A stretch of 64,000 bases of DNA from Lutibacter sp. (GCA_030683995.1 JAUXPH010000040.1:124001-188000), one strand, 5' to 3'; shown: positions 1 to 9,761, counted from the stretch's first letter. Numbers and translations are program-made. Notes: a model not told the origin generated them from the sequence alone.

Positions 1-1995
1 AAAAGAATTCTGTTTTGGCGGTGGCATTTTTGGTGTTAAATGTTCTAAAAAAACCTCGTCAATTTCTTCTAAAAAACGACTTGGCTCGCAATCCACCAAT
101 TTTCCCCACCGGTATCTTGTTTGTGCATAAGTTAAATACGCCTGTTTTTCTGCCCGGGTTAAGGCCACATAAAATAATCGGCGTTCTTCTTCCAATTCAC
201 TTCGGGTATTCATACTCATTGCGGATGGAAATAAATTTTCTTCCAAACCAACAATGTAAACAAACGGAAATTCCAATCCTTTTGCCAAATGGATTGTCAT
301 AAGGGAAACGCGCGGCTTATCATCTTTATTTTTGGTGTCTAAATCTGTCGCCAAAGCAACATCTTCCAGGAAAAAAGCCAAAGAATCATCTGCTTCATTT
401 TCTTTTTGTTCTTCAATAAAATCTTTTAATCCATTTAATAATTCCTGGATATTTTCAACCCTGCTAACGCCTTCTGGGGTGCCTTCACTTTCCAGATCCT
501 GAATTAACCGTGTTTTTTGAATCACAAATTCTGCAATTTCAAAAGCATTTTTAGTTTGCGATTCAATTTGAAAATGCTGCATCATCGTCACAAAATTCAA
601 CAATTTTGTTTTGATGCCCGAGTTTAGGTTTAAATCAAAAGTGTTTAGATTCAGCAACAACTCAAAAATCGATATTTTATAGTGATTTGCCGCTACCGAA
701 AGTTTATCAATGGTAGTGTCTCCAATGCCTCTGGCCGGATAATTGATGATTCTTTTTAGCGCTTCTTCATCGGTTGGGTTCACAAGCAACCGCAAATATG
801 CCAAAGAATCTTTTATTTCTTTGCGCTGGTAAAATGACAATCCGCCATAAATTCTATAGGCAATGTCTTTCTTCCGAAGTGCATCTTCCAAAGCACGTGA
901 TTGCGCATTGGTACGATACAAAATAGCAAAATCAGAGTTTTTCATCTGCAAATTCATCGCATTGTCGAAAATTGAATTTGCGATAAACCGGCCTTCATCT
1001 GCTTCCGTGAAAGTACGCAAGACTTTTATTTTTGCGCCATCACCGTTATCGGTCCAAATTTGTTTGTCGAGTTTGGTTTTATTTTTTTCAATGACGCTAT
1101 TGGCAGCTTCAACAATATTTTTTGTGGAACGGTAATTTTGCTCCAATTTAAAAATAGCCACATTATCGTAATCTCGCTGAAAATTCATGATATTTTTAAT
1201 GTTTGCGCCACGAAAAGCATAAATACTTTGCGAATCGTCGCCCACCACACAAATATTCTGAAATCTGTCGGCCAAAGCTTTTACAATTAAATATTGCGAA
1301 TGGTTTGTATCCTGATACTCATCGACCAAAATATACCTAAACCTGTCTTGATATTTTGCCAAAACCACCGGAAAACGAGTCAGTAATTCATTGGTTCTCA
1401 GCAATAAATCATCAAAATCCATAGCGCCTGCCTTAAAACAACGATCCACATATTCTTGATAAATTTTACCCATTTCCGGACGTTGGGTCATTTTATCGGC
1501 TTCCAATAAATCGGGATCATTGTAATACGCTTTTACGGTAATTAAACTGTTTTTGAAGGAGGAAATCCGACCCAACACCTGTTTTGGTTTGTAGCGGTCT
1601 TTATCCAGTTCCATTTCTTTGATTACTGACGAAAGCAATCTTACGGAATCCTGAGTATCGTAAATGGTAAAATTAGAAGGAAATCCCAATCTGTCTGCTT
1701 CAGAACGTAAAATTCGCGCAAAAACAGAGTGAAAAGTTCCCATCCATAAATTTTTGGCTTCAGAAACGCCCACAACCGTTGCAATACGGTTTTTCATTTC
1801 ACGCGCTGCTTTGTTGGTAAATGTCAACGCCAAAATATTGAAAGGATCAACATTCTGACTCATCAAATGAGCGATTCTATAGGTTAAAACACGCGTTTTA
1901 CCTGAGCCTGCACCAGCAATAATTATCATTGCGCCTTCTTTGTGCAATACGGCGGCTTTTTGCGATTCGTTAAGATTTTCTAAGTAGTTGGTCAC
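1..1995 (-). CDS. uvrD: UvrD/PcrA-type superfamily 1 DNA helicase (C-terminus cut by window edge)
   Basis: ATP-dependent 3'-5' DNA helicase of the UvrD/PcrA/Rep group, acting in nucleotide excision and mismatch repair and at stalled forks. Read on the minus strand, the translation shows the SF1 motifs in order: GAGSGKT (Walker A) about 30 residues in, TFTNKAA, DFDDLL, DEYQDTN (motif II), GDDSQSIYAFRGA, QNYRS, HLAKGLEF and RLFYVALTRAE. The 665 codons present cover nearly the whole motor; the roughly 750-residue family suggests about 90-110 C-terminal residues are missing at the edge. I chose GTG at 1995 because the reading frame has a TAA four codons upstream and no ATG between. A Bacteroidota promoter lies just upstream. 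Confidence 0.95.
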   Translation of the reverse strand, partial: MTNYLENLNESQKAAVLHKEGAMIIIAGAGSGKTRVLTYRIAHLMSQNVDPFNILALTFTNKAAREMKNRIATVVGVSEAKNLWMGTFHSVFARILRSEADRLGFPSNFTIYDTQDSVRLLSSVIKEMELDKDRYKPKQVLGRISSFKNSLITVKAYYNDPDLLEADKMTQRPEMGKIYQEYVDRCFKAGAMDFDDLLLRTNELLTRFPVVLAKYQDRFRYILVDEYQDTNHSQYLIVKALADRFQNICVVGDDSQSIYAFRGANIKNIMNFQRDYDNVAIFKLEQNYRSTKNIVEAANSVIEKNKTKLDKQIWTDNGDGAKIKVLRTFTEADEGRFIANSIFDNAMNLQMKNSDFAILYRTNAQSRALEDALRKKDIAYRIYGGLSFYQRKEIKDSLAYLRLLVNPTDEEALKRIINYPARGIGDTTIDKLSVAANHYKISIFELLLNLNTFDLNLNSGIKTKLLNFVTMMQHFQIESQTKNAFEIAEFVIQKTRLIQDLESEGTPEGVSRVENIQELLNGLKDFIEEQKENEADDSLAFFLEDVALATDLDTKNKDDKPRVSLMTIHLAKGLEFPFVYIVGLEENLFPSAMSMNTRSELEEERRLFYVALTRAEKQAYLTYAQTRYRWGKLVDCEPSRFLEEIDEVFLEHLTPKMPPPKQNSF

Positions 1996-2026
1996 GGGAA
2001 TTCTTTAGAAATCAAAAGTAATACTC

Positions 2027-2057
2027 CAAATTTAGTTTGGCAATAAATTTATCACAA
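2027..2057 (-). promoter_or_regulatory. Promoter of uvrD
   Basis: On the minus strand this reads TTG-N20-TAAATTTG, matching the Bacteroidota -33/-7 consensus TTG...TAnnTTTG. The -7 element ends 31 bases before the GTG start. Confidence 0.6.
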
Positions 2058-2157
2058 TGTTTTTTTTTAATTAACCATATTTAGAGACCGAAGACGGAAG
2101 TATAAATTTCTCTTTTAATGAATGCTTATTCCCCAATTTCAAATATTCGCCTTCAAA

Positions 2158-3384
2158 TTAATGTGTATTCATTTTTTTTGAAAACTGATTTACATAAACC
2201 ACCATTAAACCAATAACTATCAAAAAACTAAAAATCAATAAAATCAAAGAGTAATTTTTTAGGGCATTAAACTGTATAAGAAATAAAAATCCCTGCAAAA
2301 ACAAAAGCGCTTCCGTGATAAAAACACCTGACAAAAACAGCAATATTCCAACTTTTGAAGTTGGTTTTTGAAGGTTTATTTTATCCATTTGGTCCAAAAT
2401 CAAAAATAACAATACGCTTAAAAATCCCAAAGTAAATAAATGTAAATAGCCAATGATAAAAAAAGGTTTTAAGGCCAAGGATTTCTCAACTATATAAGGA
2501 AAAGCCGATAAAATTTGGCTGATAATTTTTATGCTGTAAGAAATCACGGCAAATTTGAGCAGCAATTTTGAGATAAAACTCCAATTAATCTGCAAAAATG
2601 CCTGTTGCAGTATTTTTAACAAAAATACCAGTGAAATGAATTGCAACACCGAAGACACAAAACCGATGACATTAAATAACAGAACATCGGTGCTCCATAA
2701 AACCGACAAAGCGTAAGCCGGGACACAAGCGATATTCAAATACAAGAAAAAGCGCTTTTGCAGTTTTTCTGAAATGATAATTTGCTGGGTTTCGAAAATT
2801 TTAAACAACAATCCGAACAAGGCAAAAACGAAAAATCCATTGTATAAAAAATGTAAATAAAAATAGACCGTGTTGTAATATAAATCGGTTTTTCCCTGAG
2901 TTACAATCACAAAGGCCAAAAACCAGGTGGCCAAACTCGACAACAAATAATAATAAATCCCGTATTTAATTAATTTGGCTGAAGTATTATTTCCCTGTAC
3001 ATCTTTTAAAATCCGAAAGGACAATACATAAGAAGTCAGTCCAAAAACAGCGAGCAACACAATGGAAAATACTTTATAACCACCTAATGGAAAGCTAATT
3101 AACATCAACGGTATCACCACCAACAAAATTCCTAAAGTAGCTTTATATACTTTATGCTGTTTAGCGGCATCAGAAACAAAATAAAACAAAATAGCACCTA
3201 TAACAACAAGGTAACCCCAACCCAAAAACGCCACGTGGGAATGGCTTTGCAATAAATTTTGATAAGGAATAAATTTTGTGGGAAACGCAAAATTCCATCG
3301 CATTAACAATCCGTACAACGCAGACAAAATAAACAAGGCAAATGCGTATAAATATAGAAACTTGCTTTTTTGGTTCACCATCAT
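2158..3384 (-). CDS. Polytopic membrane protein with intramembrane histidines, possibly haem-copper-oxidase-I/NnrS-like
   Basis: A 408-residue, very hydrophobic protein with about 12 predicted membrane helices and no signal peptide. Histidines fall inside helices: QSHSHVAFLGWGY (H48, H50), YFYLHFLYNG (H178) and GYLHLFTLGF (H315). That spacing recalls haem-ligating histidines in stand-alone CcoN-like or NnrS-like membrane proteins, which are common and mostly uncharacterised in Bacteroidota. I do not recognise the exact family, so the haem idea is an inference. It may start at 3384 or at the next ATG (3381). It precedes uvrD on the same strand with 162 bases between. Confidence 0.75.
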   Translation of the reverse strand: MMVNQKSKFLYLYAFALFILSALYGLLMRWNFAFPTKFIPYQNLLQSHSHVAFLGWGYLVVIGAILFYFVSDAAKQHKVYKATLGILLVVIPLMLISFPLGGYKVFSIVLLAVFGLTSYVLSFRILKDVQGNNTSAKLIKYGIYYYLLSSLATWFLAFVIVTQGKTDLYYNTVYFYLHFLYNGFFVFALFGLLFKIFETQQIIISEKLQKRFFLYLNIACVPAYALSVLWSTDVLLFNVIGFVSSVLQFISLVFLLKILQQAFLQINWSFISKLLLKFAVISYSIKIISQILSAFPYIVEKSLALKPFFIIGYLHLFTLGFLSVLLFLILDQMDKINLQKPTSKVGILLFLSGVFITEALLFLQGFLFLIQFNALKNYSLILLIFSFLIVIGLMVVYVNQFSKKMNTH

Positions 3385-3442
3385 TTAAATGCTTTAAACT
3401 ACAAATAAACAAGAAATTTATCAAACCGCTTACATCATAAAA

Positions 3443-3477
3443 CAAAAAAAAGACTGCCTTTTCAGGACAGCCTCTTT
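3443..3477 (-). terminator. Intrinsic terminator after the FadL-like gene
   Basis: Imperfect hairpin (AGACTGCC / GGACAGCCT arms, one mismatch and one bulge) followed on the minus strand by a run of eight T. It lies 20 bases past the stop of the FadL-like gene. Confidence 0.7.
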
Positions 3478-3497
3478 TAAACAAATTAACCAATAAT

Positions 3498-4838
3498 TTA
3501 TTTACTGAAAGTATAAGTAAGGCCTAACATAACCATACTTGTAGTCATTTCATATCCAACTTTTGTTCCCGGTACTGCGCCATAAGGATTTGATGCAGAT
3601 GCCATCATTGGATTTAACATTTCACCTTCAGTTTTATCTCCGCTGGTGCCATAATGATATACACCATTTATTGTGAAGTTATCGTTGAAAGGGTGACTGA
3701 ATCCAAATTGGAAAGCATTTTCAATCACTGCAGTTGCAGGAATTGAGAAAAATGCCAATTCACTGTCGATTGGATTGCTGCTATACGTATAACCAACTCT
3801 TAAAGGGAATTTTTCAAATCCTTTGTATTGCAGTCCAACAGATAAAATGTTGATGTTTTTCCATCCAAAACCTTTTACTGAACCTGTTGGATTCCAACCT
3901 TTTTCTGAAAAACCGTTGGTATTTTCATAATCCACATATCTATAGTCAACGGCCAAATCAACATCTCCGGTAGAATAACCCAAACCAAAAGATAAAATTG
4001 CTGGGTAATCCATATTGAAAGCATTCGCTGAAGTTGAATTATTTAAATAGGTATTTTCGAATTCTAAATCTTCAAATTTTTGTGTTGTTTTGTAAGAAGC
4101 ACCCGCTTTAAATCCGCTTGGAGAATTGTAAAACAAGCCGAATTGTGCTCCGTAACCTATCGCTGAAGCTTTATCGCTTACCGGATAACCTGATGCATTT
4201 GGGTTTGCTGTTGGGTTTGGCGCCAATTCCAATGCAGCATAATTAACTGTTGGCTGAACCCCAATGGACAATTCATTGGTTAGTTCATAAGCCCAGGCAA
4301 TTCCTACTTGCAATAACATATAATCTGATTCAATATGTCCAAATCCACCTGCTTGTTGCGGATAATTAATAGGATTAGAATTTACGGTAGGATTAAAACT
4401 AGGACTCATAGGGTTATTCGCTTCTTCAGGAAAAGTTACCCCAAAACCGCTGATACCAAAAGCAGAAACACCAAATGTATGTTTGCTTGCTTCTTTTCCC
4501 CAAACCATAGCCAAAGCTGGCATAGGTGAAACACCTCTGTCATCTTTTGTTACACCGGATACTGCAGGAGAACCTGGGCCCATCATTCCAGCCGGTAAGC
4601 TAGAACTTAATTCAGGTGATGAAAAGAAAGCACCAATGTCAAAGTTTATTATTTTACTGTCAAATACAGAAATTGCTGCAGGATTCCATTGTAGGGCACC
4701 GCTAATATCGAGAGGTTGTGCAGTTGCAGCACCACCCATAGACATATTGACTGATCCCACGCCTTGCATTATATGCCCGGCTTGCGCAAAAAGGGAAGTT
4801 GTTAAAAGTAATACTGCTAATCTTAAAATGTTTTTCAT
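3498..4838 (-). CDS. OmpP1/FadL/TodX family outer membrane transporter
   Basis: Outer membrane 14-strand barrel of the FadL family, which takes up long-chain fatty acids or other hydrophobic compounds. The chosen start gives MKNILRLAVLLLTTSLFAQA, a clean signal peptide; an in-frame ATG 17 codons earlier would bury it. The mature N-terminus (GHIMQGVGSVNMSMGGAATA) matches the family's plug segment, with the typical NPA (WNPAAIS) soon after. Alternating beta-strand pattern runs to the end, which is YTFSK, the aromatic-rich last strand of outer membrane barrels. About 446 residues, normal for the family. It has its own terminator and a perfect 14-base palindrome upstream, so it is probably a single-gene unit under specific control. 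The substrate cannot be read from sequence. Confidence 0.9.
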   Translation of the reverse strand: MKNILRLAVLLLTTSLFAQAGHIMQGVGSVNMSMGGAATAQPLDISGALQWNPAAISVFDSKIINFDIGAFFSSPELSSSLPAGMMGPGSPAVSGVTKDDRGVSPMPALAMVWGKEASKHTFGVSAFGISGFGVTFPEEANNPMSPSFNPTVNSNPINYPQQAGGFGHIESDYMLLQVGIAWAYELTNELSIGVQPTVNYAALELAPNPTANPNASGYPVSDKASAIGYGAQFGLFYNSPSGFKAGASYKTTQKFEDLEFENTYLNNSTSANAFNMDYPAILSFGLGYSTGDVDLAVDYRYVDYENTNGFSEKGWNPTGSVKGFGWKNINILSVGLQYKGFEKFPLRVGYTYSSNPIDSELAFFSIPATAVIENAFQFGFSHPFNDNFTINGVYHYGTSGDKTEGEMLNPMMASASNPYGAVPGTKVGYEMTTSMVMLGLTYTFSK

Positions 4839-4882
4839 AAATGTTAATTTTATTTTATAAAATAGATTGTTTTTTACGTTGT

Positions 4883-4896
4883 GTAACAATTGTTAC
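4883..4896. promoter_or_regulatory. Perfect palindrome GTAACAATTGTTAC, candidate operator
   Basis: A 14-base perfect inverted repeat 45-58 bases upstream of the FadL-like start codon. A sequence of this form suits a dimeric repressor or activator. A TAATTTTG -7-like element lies farther upstream (4932-4939, minus strand), which would place the palindrome in the early transcribed leader. Confidence 0.45.
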
Positions 4897-5005
4897 TTAC
4901 TGAATAACAAATACTTACTACGAATTTTCAACAAAATTATATGGTTAAAAACATATTAATAGTGACAATTATCAGTTAAAGCTATGAAATTAATGTTACT
5001 TAAGA

Positions 5006-5013
5006 TAAATTTG
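5006..5013 (+). promoter_or_regulatory. -7 element TAAATTTG upstream of the 173-aa protein
   Basis: Exact match to TAnnTTTG, 19 bases before the ATG at 5033. No convincing TTG is found at -33, so this is only a probable promoter. Confidence 0.4.
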
Positions 5014-5032
5014 AACAATATTTATATAATTT

Positions 5033-5554
5033 ATGGAAAATATCAAAATTATGGAATTGTTGAGTTACACAATTCCTTCTGTTGTTACTGGTGCTGTCGC
5101 CTATTATTTTTTTCTTGCCCATACCACAAATGAAGAAAGAAAACTCAGATTATCGCTATTAAGGGAAAATCAAAAACAGTCATTGCCAATCAGGCTTCAA
5201 GCTTATGAAAGAATGGCTTTATTTTTAGAACGCATAAATCCTTCAAAATTGGTTTTGAGAATTACTTCTGTCAATAATGACATCAATGCTTATTCCCAAA
5301 GTTTAATCAACACTATTGAACAGGAATTTGAACATAACCTTGCGCAACAAATCTACATTTCAGATCAATGTTGGAGTGTAATTTTGGCCGCAAAAAATGC
5401 CACAATCCTTATCATCCAAAAAACAGCGGAAGAAGAAACGGTAACCACCGCCCAAGAATTAAGGGAAGCCATTATTAAAAGAATCCTAAATAGTTCGGCA
5501 CCCTCAACAACAGCATTGGCTTTTATTAAAGACGAAGTCCGAAATTTTATCTAA
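5033..5554 (+). CDS. Conserved membrane-anchored hypothetical protein
   Basis: A 173-residue protein with one N-terminal membrane segment (about residues 8-27, LSYTIPSVVTGAVAYYFFLA) and a charged, probably helical cytoplasmic remainder. The segment RLQAYERMALFLERINPSKL and the later EFEHNLAQQIYIS resemble a widespread small Flavobacteriaceae family without known function. Two in-frame ATGs exist, at 5033 and six codons later. It sits between the FadL-like gene (divergent) and the large secreted glycosidase, 33 bases before the latter, so the two may be cotranscribed. No function is assigned. Confidence 0.8.
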   Translation: MENIKIMELLSYTIPSVVTGAVAYYFFLAHTTNEERKLRLSLLRENQKQSLPIRLQAYERMALFLERINPSKLVLRITSVNNDINAYSQSLINTIEQEFEHNLAQQIYISDQCWSVILAAKNATILIIQKTAEEETVTTAQELREAIIKRILNSSAPSTTALAFIKDEVRNFI

Positions 5555-5587
5555 AAATATTTAGTTTTCATCCTTATAAAATCATTA

Positions 5588-8197
5588 ATGAAACCAAAAA
5601 CAAATTTTCACAAATTCTTTTTAAATGCACTTTTAATCATATTTCTACTAAATTTCACCCCTTTTTTTGGACAATATAAAGCGCCAAAAGGCGATGTGTT
5701 TGTCGATAAAAACGGGGTGATGAGATGGAAATTATCCAACAAAGAAGTGCAAGGATTTGGCGTAAATTATACCGTTCCTTTTGCCCACGCTTATCGTTCC
5801 GCAAAAAAAATGGGCATCGACCCAAAAAAAGCCATTGAAAATGATGTGTATCATTTTTCCCGATTGGGATTCGATTTGTTTCGTATTCACGTTTGGGATA
5901 CCGAAATAAGCGACACTTTGGGAAACCTCATTTCAAATGAGCATTTGGACACTTTTGATTTTTTGATGAAAAAATTAGCGGAAAAAGGCATTCGATCAGT
6001 TATTACACCTATTGCTTTTTGGGGAAACGGTTGGCCGGAACCTGATGAAAATACGACTGGATTTTCCAATAAATACGGCAAAAACAAAAGTCTCACAAAT
6101 CCTGATGCCATTAAAGCACAACAAAATTATTTGTTTCAGTTTTTAAATCATATGAATCCATACACCGGTTTGGCCTACAAAAATGATCCAAATATCATTG
6201 CCTTTGAAATTAGCAACGAACCGCATCACAAAGGAAGTGAAATAGAGGTGACCAATTTTATAAAAGGAATGGTAAAAGCTATGCGAAAAAGCGGCACTAA
6301 AAAACCTATTTTATACAATATCAGCCATTCCGTTCATTTGGCTGAAGCCTATTTTAAAGCGGGAATTCAAGGAGGAACTTTTCAATGGTACGCCACTGGT
6401 TTAGGCTATCAGCGTGAAATTCCGGGAAATTTACTACCTAATACCGACGATTATAACATTCCTTTTGATGATATCATCAAAAAATACCACGGTGCAAAAT
6501 ACGTATACGAGTTTGATGCCGCCGATGTGGGAAAATCTTATATTTATCCGGCAATGGCCAGAAGTTTTAGGGAAGCCGGCATTCAATTGGCAACCCATTT
6601 TTCTTATGATCCTACTTTTTTAGCTTCCACAAATACCGAATACAACACGCATTATATGAACTTGGCTTACACGCCACAAAAAGCTTTGAGCTTGATGATC
6701 GCATCGGAAGTTTTTCATCAAATACCAATGAATAAAGCCTTTGGAAAATATCCTCAAAATCTGACTTTTGACAATTTTAATGTGAATTACCAAAATGATT
6801 TGGCCGAATACAATGCCAAAACCAAGTTTATTTACACAAATAATACCAGTGCAAATCCGGTGAATGAAGCCAGTTTAAACAAGATTGCCGGATTTGGAAA
6901 TTCTAATTTGATAAAATATGATGGTTTAGGCGTTTATTTTTTGGATAAAGTTGAAGACGGAGTTTGGCGGTTGGAAGTGATGCCAGATGCCATTTGGGTG
7001 GACAATCCTTTCGGAAGAAACAGTCCGGAAAAAACAATAGCCGTTATTAACTGGAAAAACCATCTTATGGAAATTAATCTTCAAAACTTGGGTTCACAAT
7101 TTAGTTTGGAAGCTGTAAATGAAGGAATTTCGGTTTCCAAAATAGTTGAAAACGGCAGTTTTTCAATCACGCCAGGAACTTATATTCTAAGTAAAAAAGG
7201 AGTTTCTAAAAATTGGTCGGCCAATGATCACTTTGGTTTTGGCAAGCTAAGTGATTTTTATGCGCCCGAAACAACGGTTACAAAACCTTGGTTTAATCAT
7301 ACGCCCGAAAATGAAGTTTCTGAAAACAAACCATTAAAAATTAACGTAAATTATATTGCGCCAAATACACCACAAGCACTACAATTGGTGGTTTATGCTG
7401 GCAATAAAAGTGAATTTTATGAGATGGAAAATACCGACGCATATTCATATTCAGCAATGATTCCTGCAGAAATTATGAAATCCGGATTTTTGTCATACCA
7501 TATTATTGTAAAACATCAGGAAGAAAGTTTCACCACTTATCCAGCTGAAAAGAAAGGCCGTCCGTTTGATTGGGACTTTTACGACAGAAGCACTTTTGAA
7601 GTGCGTGTGGTTCCAAATTCAAATCCAATTCATCTGTTCAACGCGGCAAAAGATACTGATTTACTGGTAAGAGAATGGCGAAAATCATTTCAATTGATAC
7701 CCACAAAAAATGAGGGCGAAGCAGAATACCAAATGAATCTTGAAAAATTGTTTGAAGTTGATGTTGAAAATCTGAATGCAAAACCAATCTACGATTATAG
7801 CTTTAAACATTTTGTTTTGGATAAAATTGAAGGCCGAAAAAACGATCTGTCTTCTATGAAAAATTTCATTTTTAAAGGAAGATCGTTGAATGATAAACCT
7901 TGTAAATTACAGATTGCTTTTGTGATGAATGATGGCTCTTCTTTTGGAAATATCATAGAAATTGGTACGGAAAGCACCGATTATAAAATGTCTTTGGCTG
8001 ATTTAAAACCCTTAAAAACGGTTACTTTGCCAAGACCTTATCCGAGCTTTTTGCCATATTATTTGGATCATAACCTGTCGTCAGAATTTGACATATACAA
8101 AGTTGAAAGCATCCAATTCTCTATTGGTCCCGGTATTCCGGCAAATGAGTTGACAAACAAACACGGAATTGCGATCATAAGCCTGCGACTTGAATAA
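5588..8197 (+). CDS. Secreted GH5-like glycoside hydrolase with long C-terminal extension
   Basis: An 869-residue secreted enzyme with a signal peptide at about 1-28 (cleavage near FFGQ). The catalytic clan GH-A barrel spans roughly residues 50-400. ISNEPHHKG supplies the acid/base Glu (E211), and YVYEFDAADVG holds a candidate nucleophile Glu (E308) at the end of a later strand. RIHVWDTE and ITPIAFWGNGW are typical barrel-strand motifs. Residues after about 420 form beta-rich modules that could bind carbohydrate. Family placement as GH5 (cellulase/mannanase-like) rests on the NEP motif and fold logic; the substrate is unknown. It is far from the SusCD loci and has no SusCD partners, so it probably acts alone. 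Confidence 0.75.
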   Translation: MKPKTNFHKFFLNALLIIFLLNFTPFFGQYKAPKGDVFVDKNGVMRWKLSNKEVQGFGVNYTVPFAHAYRSAKKMGIDPKKAIENDVYHFSRLGFDLFRIHVWDTEISDTLGNLISNEHLDTFDFLMKKLAEKGIRSVITPIAFWGNGWPEPDENTTGFSNKYGKNKSLTNPDAIKAQQNYLFQFLNHMNPYTGLAYKNDPNIIAFEISNEPHHKGSEIEVTNFIKGMVKAMRKSGTKKPILYNISHSVHLAEAYFKAGIQGGTFQWYATGLGYQREIPGNLLPNTDDYNIPFDDIIKKYHGAKYVYEFDAADVGKSYIYPAMARSFREAGIQLATHFSYDPTFLASTNTEYNTHYMNLAYTPQKALSLMIASEVFHQIPMNKAFGKYPQNLTFDNFNVNYQNDLAEYNAKTKFIYTNNTSANPVNEASLNKIAGFGNSNLIKYDGLGVYFLDKVEDGVWRLEVMPDAIWVDNPFGRNSPEKTIAVINWKNHLMEINLQNLGSQFSLEAVNEGISVSKIVENGSFSITPGTYILSKKGVSKNWSANDHFGFGKLSDFYAPETTVTKPWFNHTPENEVSENKPLKINVNYIAPNTPQALQLVVYAGNKSEFYEMENTDAYSYSAMIPAEIMKSGFLSYHIIVKHQEESFTTYPAEKKGRPFDWDFYDRSTFEVRVVPNSNPIHLFNAAKDTDLLVREWRKSFQLIPTKNEGEAEYQMNLEKLFEVDVENLNAKPIYDYSFKHFVLDKIEGRKNDLSSMKNFIFKGRSLNDKPCKLQIAFVMNDGSSFGNIIEIGTESTDYKMSLADLKPLKTVTLPRPYPSFLPYYLDHNLSSEFDIYKVESIQFSIGPGIPANELTNKHGIAIISLRLE

Positions 8198-8210
8198 ATA
8201 AAAGCCCCCT

Positions 8211-8238
8211 AACCTGCAGGGGAAATTATTAACAAATC
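8211..8238 (+). terminator. Weak hairpin after the GH5-like gene
   Basis: A CCCCT / AGGGG stem with a 7-base loop, 13 bases after the stop codon. It lacks a good T-run, so terminator activity is uncertain. Confidence 0.35.
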
Positions 8239-8310
8239 AAAATCAATAGGAATTAGTCAACAACAATAAATGGAAGTACAACTTTCAACTTTTAAAAAAG
8301 CAAATTGAAT

Positions 8311-8353
8311 AGAAATAAAAAAACCGTCCCAAGATTTAATACTTGGACGGTTT
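8311..8353 (-). terminator. Intrinsic terminator of glyA
   Basis: On the minus strand a long stem (AAACCGTCCAAG pairing with CTTGGGACGGTTT, one bulge) runs into a T-rich tail, starting 23 bases past the glyA stop. Confidence 0.85.
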
Positions 8354-8375
8354 ATTAAAATACATAAAAGACATC

Positions 8376-9650
8376 TTATTTTGCAAACAATGGCAAACCC
8401 GACATCATATCATTCACTCTTTCTGCAACACTTTCCAACACGGTTTCATCTTCAAAATTCATAATAACTTCATCAATCAAGTCAACAATTCCGGCCATAT
8501 CATTTTCTTTTAAGCCTCTAGTTGTTACTGCGGCAGCACCAATTCTGATACCGGATGTCACAAAAGGAGACTTGTCATCAAAAGGAACCATATTTTTATT
8601 TACGGTAATATCGGCTTTCACCAAGGCCTGTTCGGCATCTTTTCCGCTAATATTTTTATTTCTTAAATCAATAAGCATCATATGGTTATCTGTTCCTCCA
8701 GAAATAATTTCATACCCTTTTTTCATAAAAGCAGCAGCCATAGTCGCTGCATTTTTCTTTACTTGAATTTGATAATGTAAAAATTCATCGGTTAAAGCTT
8801 CTCCAAATGCAATGGCTTTTGCCGCAATAACGTGCTCTAATGGTCCGCCCTGATTTCCTGGAAAAACTGCTGAATCAATTAAAGCGGACATTTTTTTAAG
8901 CGATCCGTTTTTTAATGTTTGTCCAAACGGATTGTCGAAATCCTTGCCAATCATAATAATTCCGCCACGTGGTCCGCGTAAAGTTTTATGCGTTGTAGTT
9001 GTTACAAAATGACAATGTGGAATTGGATCATTTAATATTCCTTTGGCAATTAAGCCGGCAGGATGAGAAATATCGGCCATTAGCAAAGCGCCCACAGAAT
9101 CTGCTATTTCTCTGAATCTTTTAAAATCTATATCTCTTGAATACGCCGAAGCGCCTGCAATAATTAAATTTGGTTTTTCTTTGGTGGCAGTTTCCTGAAT
9201 TTTATCATAATTTAAAACACCTGTTTCTTTTTCAACGCCGTAAAATGAGGTTTTATACAATTTTCCGGAAAAATTTACCGGAGAACCGTGCGTTAAATGT
9301 CCGCCGTGCGACAAATCGAAACCTAAAATTTTATCTCCCGGATTTAAAACAGCGTGATAAACCGCGGCATTTGCCTGTGAACCAGAATGAGGTTGCACAT
9401 TTACATATTCTGCGCCAAAAAGTTGTTTTGCACGGTCAATGGCAATTTGCTCAACAACATCAACCACTTCACAACCGCCATAATAACGTTTGTTAGGGTA
9501 TCCTTCTGCATATTTGTTGGTTAAAACTGAACCTGTAGCTTCCATAACTTGTTCACTTACAAAGTTTTCCGAAGCAATTAATTCCAAGCCATTGGTTTGT
9601 CTCTCTTTTTCGTCCTGAATTAAATCGAAGATAATTTGATCACGTTGCAT
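8376..9650 (-). CDS. glyA: Serine hydroxymethyltransferase
   Basis: PLP-dependent enzyme converting serine and tetrahydrofolate to glycine and 5,10-methylene-tetrahydrofolate, the main source of one-carbon units. At 424 residues it is full length for the bacterial family. Diagnostic segments are [10 protein letters not shown] near the N-terminus, [26 protein letters not shown], and [14 protein letters not shown] with the PLP-binding lysine at K222. The ATG at 9650 is preceded by a divergent promoter region shared with fahA. It appears monocistronic, with its own promoter and terminator. Confidence 0.98.
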   Translation of the reverse strand: MQRDQIIFDLIQDEKERQTNGLELIASENFVSEQVMEATGSVLTNKYAEGYPNKRYYGGCEVVDVVEQIAIDRAKQLFGAEYVNVQPHSGSQANAAVYHAVLNPGDKILGFDLSHGGHLTHGSPVNFSGKLYKTSFYGVEKETGVLNYDKIQETATKEKPNLIIAGASAYSRDIDFKRFREIADSVGALLMADISHPAGLIAKGILNDPIPHCHFVTTTTHKTLRGPRGGIIMIGKDFDNPFGQTLKNGSLKKMSALIDSAVFPGNQGGPLEHVIAAKAIAFGEALTDEFLHYQIQVKKNAATMAAAFMKKGYEIISGGTDNHMMLIDLRNKNISGKDAEQALVKADITVNKNMVPFDDKSPFVTSGIRIGAAAVTTRGLKENDMAGIVDLIDEVIMNFEDETVLESVAERVNDMMSGLPLFAK

Positions 9651-9680
9651 TAAAATTGATTTTAAAAGTTAAAATTTCCG

Positions 9681-9712
9681 CAAAAATAGGAATTTCATTT
9701 TGCTTTTAACAA
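9681..9712 (-). promoter_or_regulatory. Promoter of glyA
   Basis: Minus-strand TTG-N21-TATTTTTG, a good match to the Bacteroidota consensus, ending 30 bases before the glyA ATG. It physically overlaps the fahA promoter on the other strand. Confidence 0.65.
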
Positions 9713-9728
9713 TAAACTTCTATATTTG
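9700..9728 (+). promoter_or_regulatory. Promoter of fahA
   Basis: TTG-N18-TATATTTG, an excellent match to the Bacteroidota consensus, with the -7 box 33 bases before the fahA ATG. Confidence 0.75.
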
Positions 9729-9761
9729 AATAGAAAAAAATACTACTAATAAATTAGAGAT

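Noticed and set aside
15-1290. Several plus-strand open frames over the first 1.3 kb
   Set aside because: They are antisense to the helicase, whose minus-strand translation shows all SF1 motifs; their translations look like no known protein.
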